Source: an uncultured Brachyspira sp.
Lineage (GTDB): Bacteria > Spirochaetota > Brachyspiria > Brachyspirales > Brachyspiraceae
Direction: 5' to 3'
NCBI RefSeq assembly: GCF_944390845.1
Contig: NZ_CALXRM010000004.1
Span: 21,983 to 85,982, forward strand
DNA length: 64,000 nt
The position numbers were made by a program, and so were the translations under genes. This document shows, piece after piece, positions 27,850-36,537 of the stretch; position 1 is the first letter of the stretch; every line of letters starts with the position of its first letter. The notes under the pieces are model-generated. The model did not search any database. It had not been told where the DNA came from and was given only the letters and a program-made list of their open reading frames with translations.

Positions 27850-28817
27850 ATTTTGTTTTAGGTTATAGTCTTTTAATTGCCTACTTATTGGCATTTATGA
27901 TAGGTTTTTCTTCCATACTTTTTTCTATTATTTATTATATAATAGAAAGAGTATCTTGGCTTAAATATTATATAGTATTTTTGTTTACATTTGCTTTCTT
28001 GATTTTAATAAGGGCAGTAAAGGTTCTTACTTTTTTGACAATTCCTTCCTTTATGTCAAATAATATATTTAATACTTTGTACTTCTTTACTTTTTCTATA
28101 GCTATGTCATTAATGCTTTATTTTATACCAGCTTTTTTATATAGATTTTTGAATATGAAATGGACATTTAAAGAGAATATAATATATATTATATTATCAG
28201 TAAGCCATTTTATTATTAGTATATTAGGTATAGTTACAGTATTTGATATATATATAATTAGTAATATTATATTCTATCTTTCAATAATAGTTTTATTTAT
28301 AATAGGAGTTGTTAATTATAAAAAGTTAGAAGATAAAACCATGAAATTCATAGTAAAAATATTGGGGCTTATAACTATAATAATATATCCGATTTTAATA
28401 TATCAGTTTATTTCATATAGAAAAGAGTCATATAATATAGGTTCTATGGATATAACATTTGTATTGTTTTATATATGGTGGAATCTTGTTATGCTTGGAT
28501 ATTTTTCTTGGTATTTTATTAGTATAGTAAAAAACAAGAATAAAATTGTGAATTCAGATATACAATTAACTAACAGCAGTGTTGAAAATGAAGCATCTAA
28601 TAATATGAAAGATATGAATTCAAAAACTGAAGAGACTATAAACTTAACACGCAGAGAGAAAGAGATATTATCCTATTTATTAGATGGTAAAACTAATAAG
28701 GAAGTTTCTTTAATATTAGATATATCATTAAATACAGTTAATAATCATGTTGCCAATATATATGAAAAGTCAGGTGTAAAGAATAGGGTAGAGCTAGTTA
28801 ATAAGTTTTCGAAATAG
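27846..28817 (+). CDS. Membrane-anchored LuxR-type transcription regulator
   Basis: 323 residues: about seven hydrophobic segments over residues 5-235, a charged linker rich in Asn/Glu, and a C-terminal LuxR/GerE helix-turn-helix (LTRREKEILSYLLDGKTNKEVS ... NTVNNHVANIYEKSGVKNRVEL). Such proteins are thought to sense membrane or extracellular signals and bind DNA from the membrane. Overlaps the kinase-like gene by 4 bases. The duplicated palindrome upstream of the operon is a candidate target. Confidence 0.85.
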   Translation: MNFVLGYSLLIAYLLAFMIGFSSILFSIIYYIIERVSWLKYYIVFLFTFAFLILIRAVKVLTFLTIPSFMSNNIFNTLYFFTFSIAMSLMLYFIPAFLYRFLNMKWTFKENIIYIILSVSHFIISILGIVTVFDIYIISNIIFYLSIIVLFIIGVVNYKKLEDKTMKFIVKILGLITIIIYPILIYQFISYRKESYNIGSMDITFVLFYIWWNLVMLGYFSWYFISIVKNKNKIVNSDIQLTNSSVENEASNNMKDMNSKTEETINLTRREKEILSYLLDGKTNKEVSLILDISLNTVNNHVANIYEKSGVKNRVELVNKFSK

Positions 28818-28852
28818 TGACAATATTTATTTGCTTATGATAACTTGAGGTA

Positions 28853-28885
28853 CAAAAAAATAGTAAGCTTAATAACTTACTATTT
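28853..28885 (-). terminator. Terminator of the rsmI-flgM operon
   Basis: AAATAGTAAG (28858-28867) pairs with CTTACTATTT (28876-28885); on the minus strand the stem is followed by a seven-T run. Confidence 0.75.
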
Positions 28886-28925
28886 GAAAAAAGTAGAAAT
28901 GCCTACAAATCTATTATAAAGGATA

Positions 28926-29219
28926 TTAATCTAAAGGCATAGAATCTAAAATAGAATTAGCAAGAGAGTTTAGAACTTCCTCTCTTAAGGCTCCATCTTG
29001 CATATACAACTCTAGTCTTTTTTTAGCTTCTGCAACTTTTTCTTCTCTAACATCAGGAGCTTCCTTGATGATGTTAACTAATTTTTCATTTTGCAAAGCT
29101 AATCTTGATTCATTAGAAATTTCTATTCTATCTGAACCCATTTTAGAAACTTTTTCATTATATCTGATATTAGATTTTTGTTGTATATTTGATGTGCCGC
29201 CTATTTTATCAATTGTCAT
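28926..29219 (-). CDS. flgM: Anti-sigma-28 factor FlgM
   Basis: 97 residues, normal length. FlgM binds the flagellar sigma factor until the hook is complete. Seen: a disordered N-terminus, DRIEISNESRLALQN, then PDVREEKVAEAKKRLE, which is the signature FlgM motif, and a final LANSILDSMPLD helix. It lies 11 bases after rsmI on the same strand, so co-transcribed. Spirochaete flagella are periplasmic. Confidence 0.85.
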   Translation of the reverse strand: MTIDKIGGTSNIQQKSNIRYNEKVSKMGSDRIEISNESRLALQNEKLVNIIKEAPDVREEKVAEAKKRLELYMQDGALREEVLNSLANSILDSMPLD

Positions 29220-29230
29220 AATCTGACTCC

Positions 29231-30034
29231 TTACATAAGATTATTTTCGGCATTAGGTTCGCATACTTTAGATGTTCTATTATCAATAATGATGCAAAAT
29301 TCACCTTTAGTAAGTATACTACCATCTGTAAAAAAATCAAGAATATTTTTAGCATTAGCCCTTATAATTTGTTCAAATTGTTTGGTCAGCTCTCTTCCGA
29401 TAACAATATCCGTTTTTTCGCCGAATATGTTAACAATATCTTCTAGGCATTCTTTTACCCTATAAACTGATTCATATATAACTATAATACTTTTTTGATT
29501 GTTGTATAAATCTGTTAATTGATTTTTTCTTTTTCCAGATTTATTTGATAAGAATCCTACAAACAAAGTATTTCCTGAAAGTCCTGAAACAGAGAGTAGG
29601 GAAGTAAATGCTGATATACCTCCAACAGGAACTATCCTTATATTTTTCTCTATAGCTATTTTTATAATGCTTACTCCAGGATCGCTTATACAAGGAGTTC
29701 CGGCATCACTTATAATAGCGGCAGATTTTCCATTCAATATTTCATTAATATATTCATTGATCCTATATTCAGAAGAATGGCTATGATAAGAGAATAGAGT
29801 CTTTTTTATTTTGTAGAAATTAAGAAGTCTGATTGCAACTCTTGTATCTTCTGCTAATATAAAATCAACATTTCTAAGTATTTTTAAAGCTCTTATAGTT
29901 ATATCTTCTATATTACCTATAGGTGTGGCAACAACATAAATGACACCGTTTTCTACAGCATTTTTATTATTATCAGTGTTTATAATTTCTTCTATAAACT
30001 CTTCATCATTTTTTATAATATCATTATTACTCAT
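29231..30034 (-). CDS. rsmI: 16S rRNA (cytidine(1402)-2'-O)-methyltransferase
   Basis: 267 residues. Tetrapyrrole-methylase fold enzyme modifying C1402 in the ribosomal decoding centre. Seen: IYVVATPIGNIEDITIRALKIL, ILAEDTRVAIRLLNFY, SYHSHSSEYR, AIISDAGTPCISDPG (SAM site), VPVGGISAFTSLLSVSGLS and GREL.KQFEQ, all in family order. A short N-terminal extension of about 24 residues precedes the core; an ATG nearer the core is not evident. Confidence 0.95.
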   Translation of the reverse strand: MSNNDIIKNDEEFIEEIINTDNNKNAVENGVIYVVATPIGNIEDITIRALKILRNVDFILAEDTRVAIRLLNFYKIKKTLFSYHSHSSEYRINEYINEILNGKSAAIISDAGTPCISDPGVSIIKIAIEKNIRIVPVGGISAFTSLLSVSGLSGNTLFVGFLSNKSGKRKNQLTDLYNNQKSIIVIYESVYRVKECLEDIVNIFGEKTDIVIGRELTKQFEQIIRANAKNILDFFTDGSILTKGEFCIIIDNRTSKVCEPNAENNLM

Positions 30035-30139
30035 AGTTTTTTTGTTATTATTGTTTTTAATAATAGTACTCCAAGTTTTATTTATTTTTATTATATATTA
30101 AAGTTTGTATTAATACAATAATATTGGATAAAATAAAAA

Positions 30140-30155
30140 TGTTTCACATGAAACA
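30140..30155. promoter_or_regulatory. parS-like site 1
   Basis: TGTTTCACATGAAACA, one base from the canonical parS TGTTTCACGTGAAACA bound by ParB. It stands alone, upstream of the repeat array. Confidence 0.7.
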
Positions 30156-30451
30156 TTTTTTATATTTTATTTATGCTTTTTATATTTATATAATTGTGAG
30201 TCAGTAGGGTAGGAATAGATTTATTTAATTAAGTTTAATGGAAATATTAAATAGTTGTATTAAAATATTTATTCTGTTTTATGATATTAGTATAAATTAA
30301 ATGTATTTATTATAGTTATAAATTAATAATAAATATATTGAATATATAAATTGTAGTTAGTACATTTTACGGCAGGAAAAAGAACTAATAAATTAAAAAC
30401 CTTCTATTATAAATATATTCTTTCTATATAACTTATTTTTTATTACTAAAT

Positions 30452-30467
30452 AGTTTCACGTGAAACA
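30452..30467. promoter_or_regulatory. parS-like site 2 (best match)
   Basis: AGTTTCACGTGAAACA: the 14-base perfect palindrome GTTTCACGTGAAAC equals the core of the bacterial parS consensus. Confidence 0.8.
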
Positions 30468-30776
30468 ATTAATATATTCTTTAGACTTATAAAAATAGTC
30501 TATAATATATACATTCTTTTAATATACTGTTATTTATAATTAAATGTTTATTATAAAATAGTAAATTATATTTTGTATATAGTTATGGCTGAATGGAATT
30601 AAAAAATTATAAATATACTTATTTCTGATATTAAAGTTTTTATATAAAATAATAAATATATACAATATAATATAAATTGTAGTCAGTACATTTGTGAGGT
30701 GGAAAAAGAACTAATAAATAAAAACCTTCTATTATAAATATATTCTTTCTATATAACTTATCTTTTATACTAAATT

Positions 30777-30792
30777 TGTTTCACGTGAAAAC
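30777..30792. promoter_or_regulatory. parS-like site 3
   Basis: TGTTTCACGTGAAAAC, 14 of 16 positions of canonical parS, with the last two bases altered. Confidence 0.7.
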
Positions 30793-31105
30793 TTTAATAT
30801 ATAATCAATTTATATATAATTAAGTTTCAGAAAAACATTAATGTATTGATTATGATATATTTCTGTTATTAGCTTTAATATTATAAATTAAATATATTCT
30901 TTAGACTTATAAAAATAGTCTATAATATATACACTCTTTTAATATACTATTATTTATAATTAAAAGTTTATTATAAAATAGTAAATATATCTAATATAAT
31001 ATAAATTATAATTAGTACATTTGTGAGGTGGAAAAAGAACTAATAAATAAAAATCTTCTATTATAAATATATTATTTTCTATATAATTTATTTTGATACT
31101 AAATT

Positions 31106-31121
31106 TGTTTCACATGAAACA
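31106..31121. promoter_or_regulatory. parS-like site 4
   Basis: TGTTTCACATGAAACA, identical to site 1. Confidence 0.7.
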
Positions 31122-31369
31122 TTTTATATAAACTAAATATATTATTATCACAATATATTTAATACCTATTAAAAATAATACTGTAATTTATTTATAGCAA
31201 TATATTAATTTCAATAATAGATTTTACACTATAAATACCTATAGTGTAGGCAAAATGTATAATATAAATTTATATTTTTGTATTTTATTTTATTCATTTT
31301 TATTTGTTATAAATTTATAAAAAATTTACTATTGTAAAATATATTAATTGTTATAAAATTATATGGTAT

Positions 31370-32290
31370 ATGAAAGAAAAAATTGAAAACTTAAAACAAA
31401 AATTAATTAAAAGAAAAGATATAATATTTTCTGTTATAGTATCCTTTATACTGCATATATTTATTTTCAGCTTTATAAATACATCTATAATGCAAGATGT
31501 TTTTGCTTATGAGAAAGCTAAGCAGGAAGCCGAAGAAAAATTGAAAAAAGATGATTATATGTTTTTGGTTGAAACTCCTGATGTAGAGGAGGAAGAAAGC
31601 AAAGAAGAAACTCCTTTTGCTTCAGATAAAACTTTAAGGTCTAAAGGCCAAACAGAAGTTAAGCCTTCAAAAGTTTTTTCAGATACTTCAGTTTTTTCTT
31701 TCTTAGGTGATGGTGCAAATAGTCCTATAGTTGAAAGAAGACCAAATCAAAACCTTAACCCTAATAATAATACTACTCAAAATCAGCCTAAAAAAGAATT
31801 GGGAAAAGAATTATCAAGGGATAAAGTAGAAACATATAAACCAAAAAATCCTGGTATTAAAGGCAATACAAAAATTCCAGCTTCATTTGAAGAAGGTGCA
31901 GACAGAGCAGTTGTATTTTCCAGTGAAACAGGAAGTATGCAGTTAGGAACAAAGGCTCAGGAATATTTTTGGTATTTTTATTCTTTAGTTGGTTCTGTGA
32001 GAGATTCTTGGTATTTAACTATACCTAATCAGGCACATTATCTTGGACTTATAAGAACAGATGAAGTTGAGGTTTTACTTTCCATAGATGAAGAAGGAAA
32101 TATAGAGTTTGAGAAATTTTTAAAGACATCTGAAAATGGTCAAACAAGCTTAGATAATTCATGTTCAAAAGCTATTGAATATGCTAAGAAATTAAAACCG
32201 CCTCCACAAGGTTTATGGAATGAATATGCAGAAAATGGTAAGATATATATACCATTCAAATTTATATATCAGAACTTTAGCAGAGATTAA
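31370..32290 (+). CDS. TonB-like periplasm-spanning protein
   Basis: 306 residues. One N-terminal helix (IIFSVIVSFILHIFIFSF, with the His typical of TonB anchors), an acidic coiled part, a Pro/Asn-rich linker (residues ~120-170), and a C-terminal domain with VEVLLSIDEEGNIEFEKFLKTS ... SCSKAIEYAKKLKPPPQGL that resembles a TonB/TolA-type C-terminal domain. TonB transfers proton-motive energy to outer-membrane receptors. No exbBD adjacent. No clear ribosome binding site before the ATG at 31370. Confidence 0.6.
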   Translation: MKEKIENLKQKLIKRKDIIFSVIVSFILHIFIFSFINTSIMQDVFAYEKAKQEAEEKLKKDDYMFLVETPDVEEEESKEETPFASDKTLRSKGQTEVKPSKVFSDTSVFSFLGDGANSPIVERRPNQNLNPNNNTTQNQPKKELGKELSRDKVETYKPKNPGIKGNTKIPASFEEGADRAVVFSSETGSMQLGTKAQEYFWYFYSLVGSVRDSWYLTIPNQAHYLGLIRTDEVEVLLSIDEEGNIEFEKFLKTSENGQTSLDNSCSKAIEYAKKLKPPPQGLWNEYAENGKIYIPFKFIYQNFSRD

Positions 32291-32347
32291 TTAAATATTT
32301 TTTATATTTATTTTTTAATAGTATTATTTTTTTATTTAGGAGTCATT

Positions 32348-32806
32348 ATGAGTTTTATCGAAAAAAACTGTATTTTTTTGGAGAATGAATGTTCTTCAAA
32401 AGAAGAATTATTTAATTTTATTTCTAATAAGTCAATAGAGCTAAATATATCTAATGATATTGAAGAAGTTAAAAATGGACTTTATGACAGAGAAAAAGCA
32501 GGAAATACTGTAATAGCTGATCTGGTAGCTATACCTCATGCAAGAATTGAATCTATCAAAGATTTAAAGGTTATGCTTATATCTTTAAAAAAACCTATAA
32601 ACTATAATACTGATGAAAGTGTAGATTTAGCTTATTCAATACTTTCACCTTTAAATGCAAATGATGAATTTATCGATGTATTGACATTAATAGCTGTTGT
32701 TGTTCAAGATGAAAAATTACAAAATATAATAAGAAATTCAAAAATAGGCGATGAAGATAAAATAGCTTCTATGATTGATGAAATATTAAAAATATATAAT
32801 ATTTAA
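32348..32806 (+). CDS. PTS EIIA-like (PtsN type) protein
   Basis: 152 residues, the size of a mannitol/fructose-type EIIA domain. Seen: the phospho-acceptor His at 64 in VAIPHARIESI, and the preceding LYDREKAGNTVIAD which is the EIIA-Ntr signature (xxREKxGSTxIG). Probably regulatory (nitrogen PTS) since no EIIB/C is next to it. TAGGAG precedes the ATG; the gap after the TonB-like gene is 57 bases. Confidence 0.85.
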   Translation: MSFIEKNCIFLENECSSKEELFNFISNKSIELNISNDIEEVKNGLYDREKAGNTVIADLVAIPHARIESIKDLKVMLISLKKPINYNTDESVDLAYSILSPLNANDEFIDVLTLIAVVVQDEKLQNIIRNSKIGDEDKIASMIDEILKIYNI

Positions 32807-33224
32807 TTTAATAATAATATATTGATAATATTTATTAAAATAAATGTTATCAAGTTAATAATTGTTTATATTTTAATTTTCATTGTATAGATAATAAAAA
32901 ATATATAATACATTTTCTATATATTTTTTATTATCTTAATATTCTTAATAAATATATTATAAATTTGTTTCACAGTTAAAATAATATTGATAATACTGCT
33001 TATATATTCAAATTAAACTTTCAGGTAATAAGTACAATTTATAATCTGTATATAAATTTTTTTAAGTATTTATATTTTTTATACTTTATAATTTTTGTTA
33101 TCATAGTATCGATAAAAATATATAGTGAAAATAAATATATTATAATCATAAAATATTTAGTAAATGTATTATAATTTTATATATTAAAATTATTAAAAAA
33201 TGTGTATATTTAATGATAATAATG
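32807..33224. other. AT-rich intergenic stretch
   Basis: About 420 bases with no supported gene. It contains one degraded parS-like sequence (TGTTTCACAGTTAAAA at 32966) and a weak hairpin TATATATTTTTTATTAT near 32920 after the PtsN-like gene. Nothing else stands out. Confidence 0.5.
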
Positions 33225-33252
33225 TTGACAGCTTATTTATAAATGTTATAAT
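33225..33252 (+). promoter_or_regulatory. Promoter of the first alcohol dehydrogenase
   Basis: TTGACA (33225-33230), 16-base spacer, TATAAT (33247-33252), TGT before the -10: same form as the rex promoter. Confidence 0.75.
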
Positions 33253-33287
33253 ATAGAACAATATAACTATATTTTAGGAGATTAATT

Positions 33288-34457
33288 ATGTCAAGATTTA
33301 CAATTCCTAGAGATTTATACTATGGCGATAACGCTATGGAAGAGTTAAAAAATTTAAAAGGTCATAAAAAAGCTATAATTGTTACAGGCGGTTCATCTAT
33401 GAAAAGAGGTGGCTTCCTTGATAAATGCGAAAAGATATTAAAAGATACTGGTTTAGAAGTTAAAATATTTGACGGTGTTGAACCAGATCCTTCTATAGAA
33501 ACAGTTTATAAAGGTGCTGAAGATATGAGAGAATTCCAACCTGATGTTATAGTTGCATTAGGCGGCGGTTCTGCACTTGACGCTGCTAAAGCTATGTGGG
33601 TTTTCTATGAATATCCTGAGAAAAAATTTGATGATATCAAAACTCCTTTCACTATGCCTAAACTTAGACAAAAAGCTATATTTGCAGCTATACCTTCTAC
33701 AAGCGGTACAGCTTCAGAAGTTACTGCTTTCTCAGTTATAACTGATTATTCTACTAACATCAAATACCCATTAGCAGACTTTGAAATTACTCCAGACATT
33801 GCTATCTTAGATTATTCTATTCCTATGACAATGCCTGAAACAGTTTCTGCTGATACTGGTATGGATGCACTTACTCACTCTATAGAAGCTTATGTTGCTG
33901 GACTTAGAACTGATATTACAGATGCTTTAGCTATGAAAGCAATTGACATGATTGTTCATAACATAGAAAAAGCAGTTAAAGGCGATAAAGAAGGAAGAGC
34001 AAAACTTCATGTTGCTCAATGTTTAGCTGGTATGGCATTCTCTAATGCTTTACTTGGTATAGTACACAGTTTAGCTCACAAAACAGGTGCTGAATTCCAC
34101 ATCACTCATGGCAGATGTAATGCTATACTTCTTCCTTTCGTTATTCAATACAACTCAAAAGTTTGTGCTGACAGATTTGCTGATATAGCTAGAATGCTTA
34201 AACTTTCTGGAAATACTGATGCAGAACTTACAGCTGCTTTAGTAAACAAAGTTAAAGAATTGAATACTAAATTAGGCATCAAACAAACTTATAAAGACAA
34301 TGGCGTAACTGAAGATCACTTCAAACAAAAGTGCGATGATATAGCTAAAAACGCAGTTGCTGACCCTTGTACTGGTTCTAACCCAAGAGAAACAGATGTT
34401 GCTAATATGAAAAAAGTATTAGAAGCAGCTTATTACGGAAACGATGTTAACTTTTAA
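33288..34457 (+). CDS. Iron-containing alcohol dehydrogenase 1
   Basis: 389 residues, group III (Fe-dependent) ADH. Reduces aldehydes to alcohols with NAD(P)H in fermentation. Seen: FTIPRDLYYGDNAMEEL start, nucleotide loop VALGGGSALDAAKAMW (~94-109), and the metal-site region DTGMDALTHSIEAYV, with later His in VHSLAHKTGAEFHITHGR. Butanol/ethanol or lactaldehyde substrates cannot be told apart by eye. Highly biased codons suggest strong expression. Own promoter and terminator make it a single-gene unit. Confidence 0.93.
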   Translation: MSRFTIPRDLYYGDNAMEELKNLKGHKKAIIVTGGSSMKRGGFLDKCEKILKDTGLEVKIFDGVEPDPSIETVYKGAEDMREFQPDVIVALGGGSALDAAKAMWVFYEYPEKKFDDIKTPFTMPKLRQKAIFAAIPSTSGTASEVTAFSVITDYSTNIKYPLADFEITPDIAILDYSIPMTMPETVSADTGMDALTHSIEAYVAGLRTDITDALAMKAIDMIVHNIEKAVKGDKEGRAKLHVAQCLAGMAFSNALLGIVHSLAHKTGAEFHITHGRCNAILLPFVIQYNSKVCADRFADIARMLKLSGNTDAELTAALVNKVKELNTKLGIKQTYKDNGVTEDHFKQKCDDIAKNAVADPCTGSNPRETDVANMKKVLEAAYYGNDVNF

Positions 34458-34482
34458 TTAATATATTCTAATCATAGTTTTT

Positions 34483-34517
34483 CCCCAAGTATTAATAAAT
34501 AATACTTGGGGTTTTTT
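34483..34517 (+). terminator. Terminator of alcohol dehydrogenase 1
   Basis: CCCCAAGTATT pairs with AATACTTGGGG around a 7-base loop, followed by six Ts. The rest of the gap to 34791 is AT-rich with no further signal. Confidence 0.92.
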
Positions 34518-34791
34518 ATATTATACATTTTCTATTCATATCAATACATATTTTAATGATATTAAAATTATCTTCTTACATCTCAAACATATTATTACAC
34601 ATTATTATATTTATATATAAATAAAAATAAGTATTAATATTTATATATAAATAAACTTACAAAAATATTAAAATATTAATATTTTAATTGATTTTTTTTA
34701 TTAATTATATATAATTTAGATATATTAAAAATTCTATATTAAATTTTTAATAGAATTTTTAATAAATTTTAAAATATTTAATAGAATTTTT

Positions 34792-35772
34792 ATGAGATAT
34801 ATTTTATTATTATTGTTGTTTAGCAGTTTATTATTTTCTAAAGAACCAGAATGGATATTTAATCCTTATGATGTATATAATAAAAAAATATATGAAGTTG
34901 GTGTTGGCAATGGCAAAACAGAAAAAGAAGCTGAAAATAGTGCATATAGTGCATTGGCAAATATTTTTGGCATGAAAATATCCGTTGATACCAGAGCTAA
35001 TGAAAAATATATAGAAACATCTTCTGGTGTTGAAGAAACTAGAATATTAGATAATAATACAAGAATTGAGGCAGAGCATAATTTAATTAATGTAAAAATA
35101 GATGAAAAATATTATGATGAAAAAAGAGATATATATTATGCTATTGCTGTTTTGAATAAAAAAGAAACTTCTGTACTTTTAGAGAAAAAAATAAAAGAAA
35201 ATTTAAATATCATTAAATCATATATAAATAAATCTGATATTGAAAAAGATTTATTAAATAAGTATTCTGCTATGTATATAGCATATATATTTTCTGAAAA
35301 AAATAATAATTTCTTATCCCAATTATCAATAATAGATAATTCAAAAAATATTACCATAGATGATGAATTCAAAATGGATAATATAAAAATTAAATTAGAA
35401 GATATAAAACGAAAAATAACATTTTCTATTGAATCTGTAGATATAACACCAAATATAGAATCTGCTATAGAACATTCCATAAGCGAATTAGGATTTAAAA
35501 TAAGTTCTAATCCTTCATATATTATAAGGGATAAATTTACATTTGATGGAAATGATACAGGCTATGGCATGTATATTTTGAATTATACGCTTATTTTAGA
35601 ATTGCTTGATTATAATGGTGATAGAATAGCATCTTTTAAATTTAGAGGAAAAGACGGAGGTACTTCAGAAAAAGATGCCAAGCGTGTTGTTATGAATAAA
35701 ATAGTAAGAGAAATAAATGCAAATCTATCAAATCAAATTTCTGATTTTTTAGATGAAAAATTAAAAAATTAA
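34792..35772 (+). CDS. LPP20-like exported protein
   Basis: 326 residues. Signal peptide RYILLLLLFSSLLFS, then EPEWIFNPYDVYNKKIYEVGVGNGKTEKEAENSAYSALANIFG, the pattern of LPP20/LPOB-type envelope proteins (PxW..., GxG.a..., A...A...L). No lipobox Cys, so probably periplasmic. Followed 14 bases later by a second protein of similar type, and then the CsgG-like gene. Such sets occur next to each other in spirochaetes; function unknown. Confidence 0.65.
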   Translation: MRYILLLLLFSSLLFSKEPEWIFNPYDVYNKKIYEVGVGNGKTEKEAENSAYSALANIFGMKISVDTRANEKYIETSSGVEETRILDNNTRIEAEHNLINVKIDEKYYDEKRDIYYAIAVLNKKETSVLLEKKIKENLNIIKSYINKSDIEKDLLNKYSAMYIAYIFSEKNNNFLSQLSIIDNSKNITIDDEFKMDNIKIKLEDIKRKITFSIESVDITPNIESAIEHSISELGFKISSNPSYIIRDKFTFDGNDTGYGMYILNYTLILELLDYNGDRIASFKFRGKDGGTSEKDAKRVVMNKIVREINANLSNQISDFLDEKLKN

Positions 35773-35786
35773 ATAAGGAGTTTATA

Positions 35787-36422
35787 ATGAAAAACTTAAA
35801 AACAAAATCTCTTCTTATTTTTGCATTCATTTTTGCTTTGAATGCAATATTTATATCTGAAAGCGTATATGCTCAAAGAAAAAGAATCAAATATGATATA
35901 ATTGATCAAAGAGGCGGAAAAAGAGCAAAACAGCCTAAATGGTTATTTAAAGGAACTAGCCAATTAGAAAATGATTATGCTGGAAAAATGCCTTTTGTAA
36001 TTAGCGGAAGAGGAAAGAGTTTAAACTTTGTAGAAAGCTGGGCAAAAAGAGTAAATTCTTCTGCTGAAGTAGCTAGATATTTATCTCAATCAATAGCTGA
36101 TTATACAGCTGCTTCTGAATATGGAAATGATGAGGATTTCCAAAGAACTATGGAAACATTAACAACATCTGTATCTAAAGCAAAAATTGCTGGATTAAGA
36201 AAAGAAGATGATTGGTGGATATTGAAAGAGTATAAAGATGGTACTAAAAAAGGACAGCAGGAATATGAATACTATGTTCTCTATTTAATAGATAAAAATG
36301 TAATTGATAGAATATTGCAAAATGAAGTAGAAAAAGCAATATCAGGTGAGAATGAGGAAACAAAATCCAGAGTAAAAGAAGCTATGGATAATATGATTTA
36401 TGAATATATAGAAGAAGAATAA
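35787..36422 (+). CDS. LPP20-like exported protein 2
   Basis: 211 residues. Signal peptide (LLIFAFIFALNAIFISESVYAQ), then KQPKWLFKGTSQLEND and FVISGRGKSLNFVESWAKRVNSSAEVARYLSQSI, similar in layout to LPP20-type proteins but with the helical GxGKSxxFxxxWA variation. AAGGAG precedes the ATG. Same operon as the previous gene. No known activity. Confidence 0.6.
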   Translation: MKNLKTKSLLIFAFIFALNAIFISESVYAQRKRIKYDIIDQRGGKRAKQPKWLFKGTSQLENDYAGKMPFVISGRGKSLNFVESWAKRVNSSAEVARYLSQSIADYTAASEYGNDEDFQRTMETLTTSVSKAKIAGLRKEDDWWILKEYKDGTKKGQQEYEYYVLYLIDKNVIDRILQNEVEKAISGENEETKSRVKEAMDNMIYEYIEEE

Positions 36423-36441
36423 ATTATAAATCAATCATTCG

Positions 36442-36478
36442 TAAGGGATAATATATTTTTATTATCCCTTATTTTTTA
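36442..36478 (+). terminator. Terminator
   Basis: TAAGGGATAAT pairs with ATTATCCCTTA around ATATTTTT, followed by six Ts. Confidence 0.9.
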
Positions 36479-36537
36479 TACTATTTCATTGAATTTAATT
36501 AAAAATAAAGAACTTTTTGAGGTTTTACGGTATTTTT

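Larger units (their letters stand above)
30346..31121 (+). repeat. Tandem ~328 bp repeats, each ending in a parS-like site
   Basis: Three cores begin with ATAAATTGTAG or a near variant at 30346, 30672 and 31001 (offsets 326 and 329). Each runs through TACATTT...GAACTAATAAA, CCTTCTATTATAAATATATT and TTTCTATATAA and ends with a parS-like palindrome ~110 bases later. A second shared block, ATATTCTTTAGACTTATAAAAATAGTCTATAATATATAC (split here into parts), occurs after core 1 (30474 on) and before core 3 (30896 on). No open reading frame of note. The whole 30035-31369 gap is non-coding. Confidence 0.85.
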
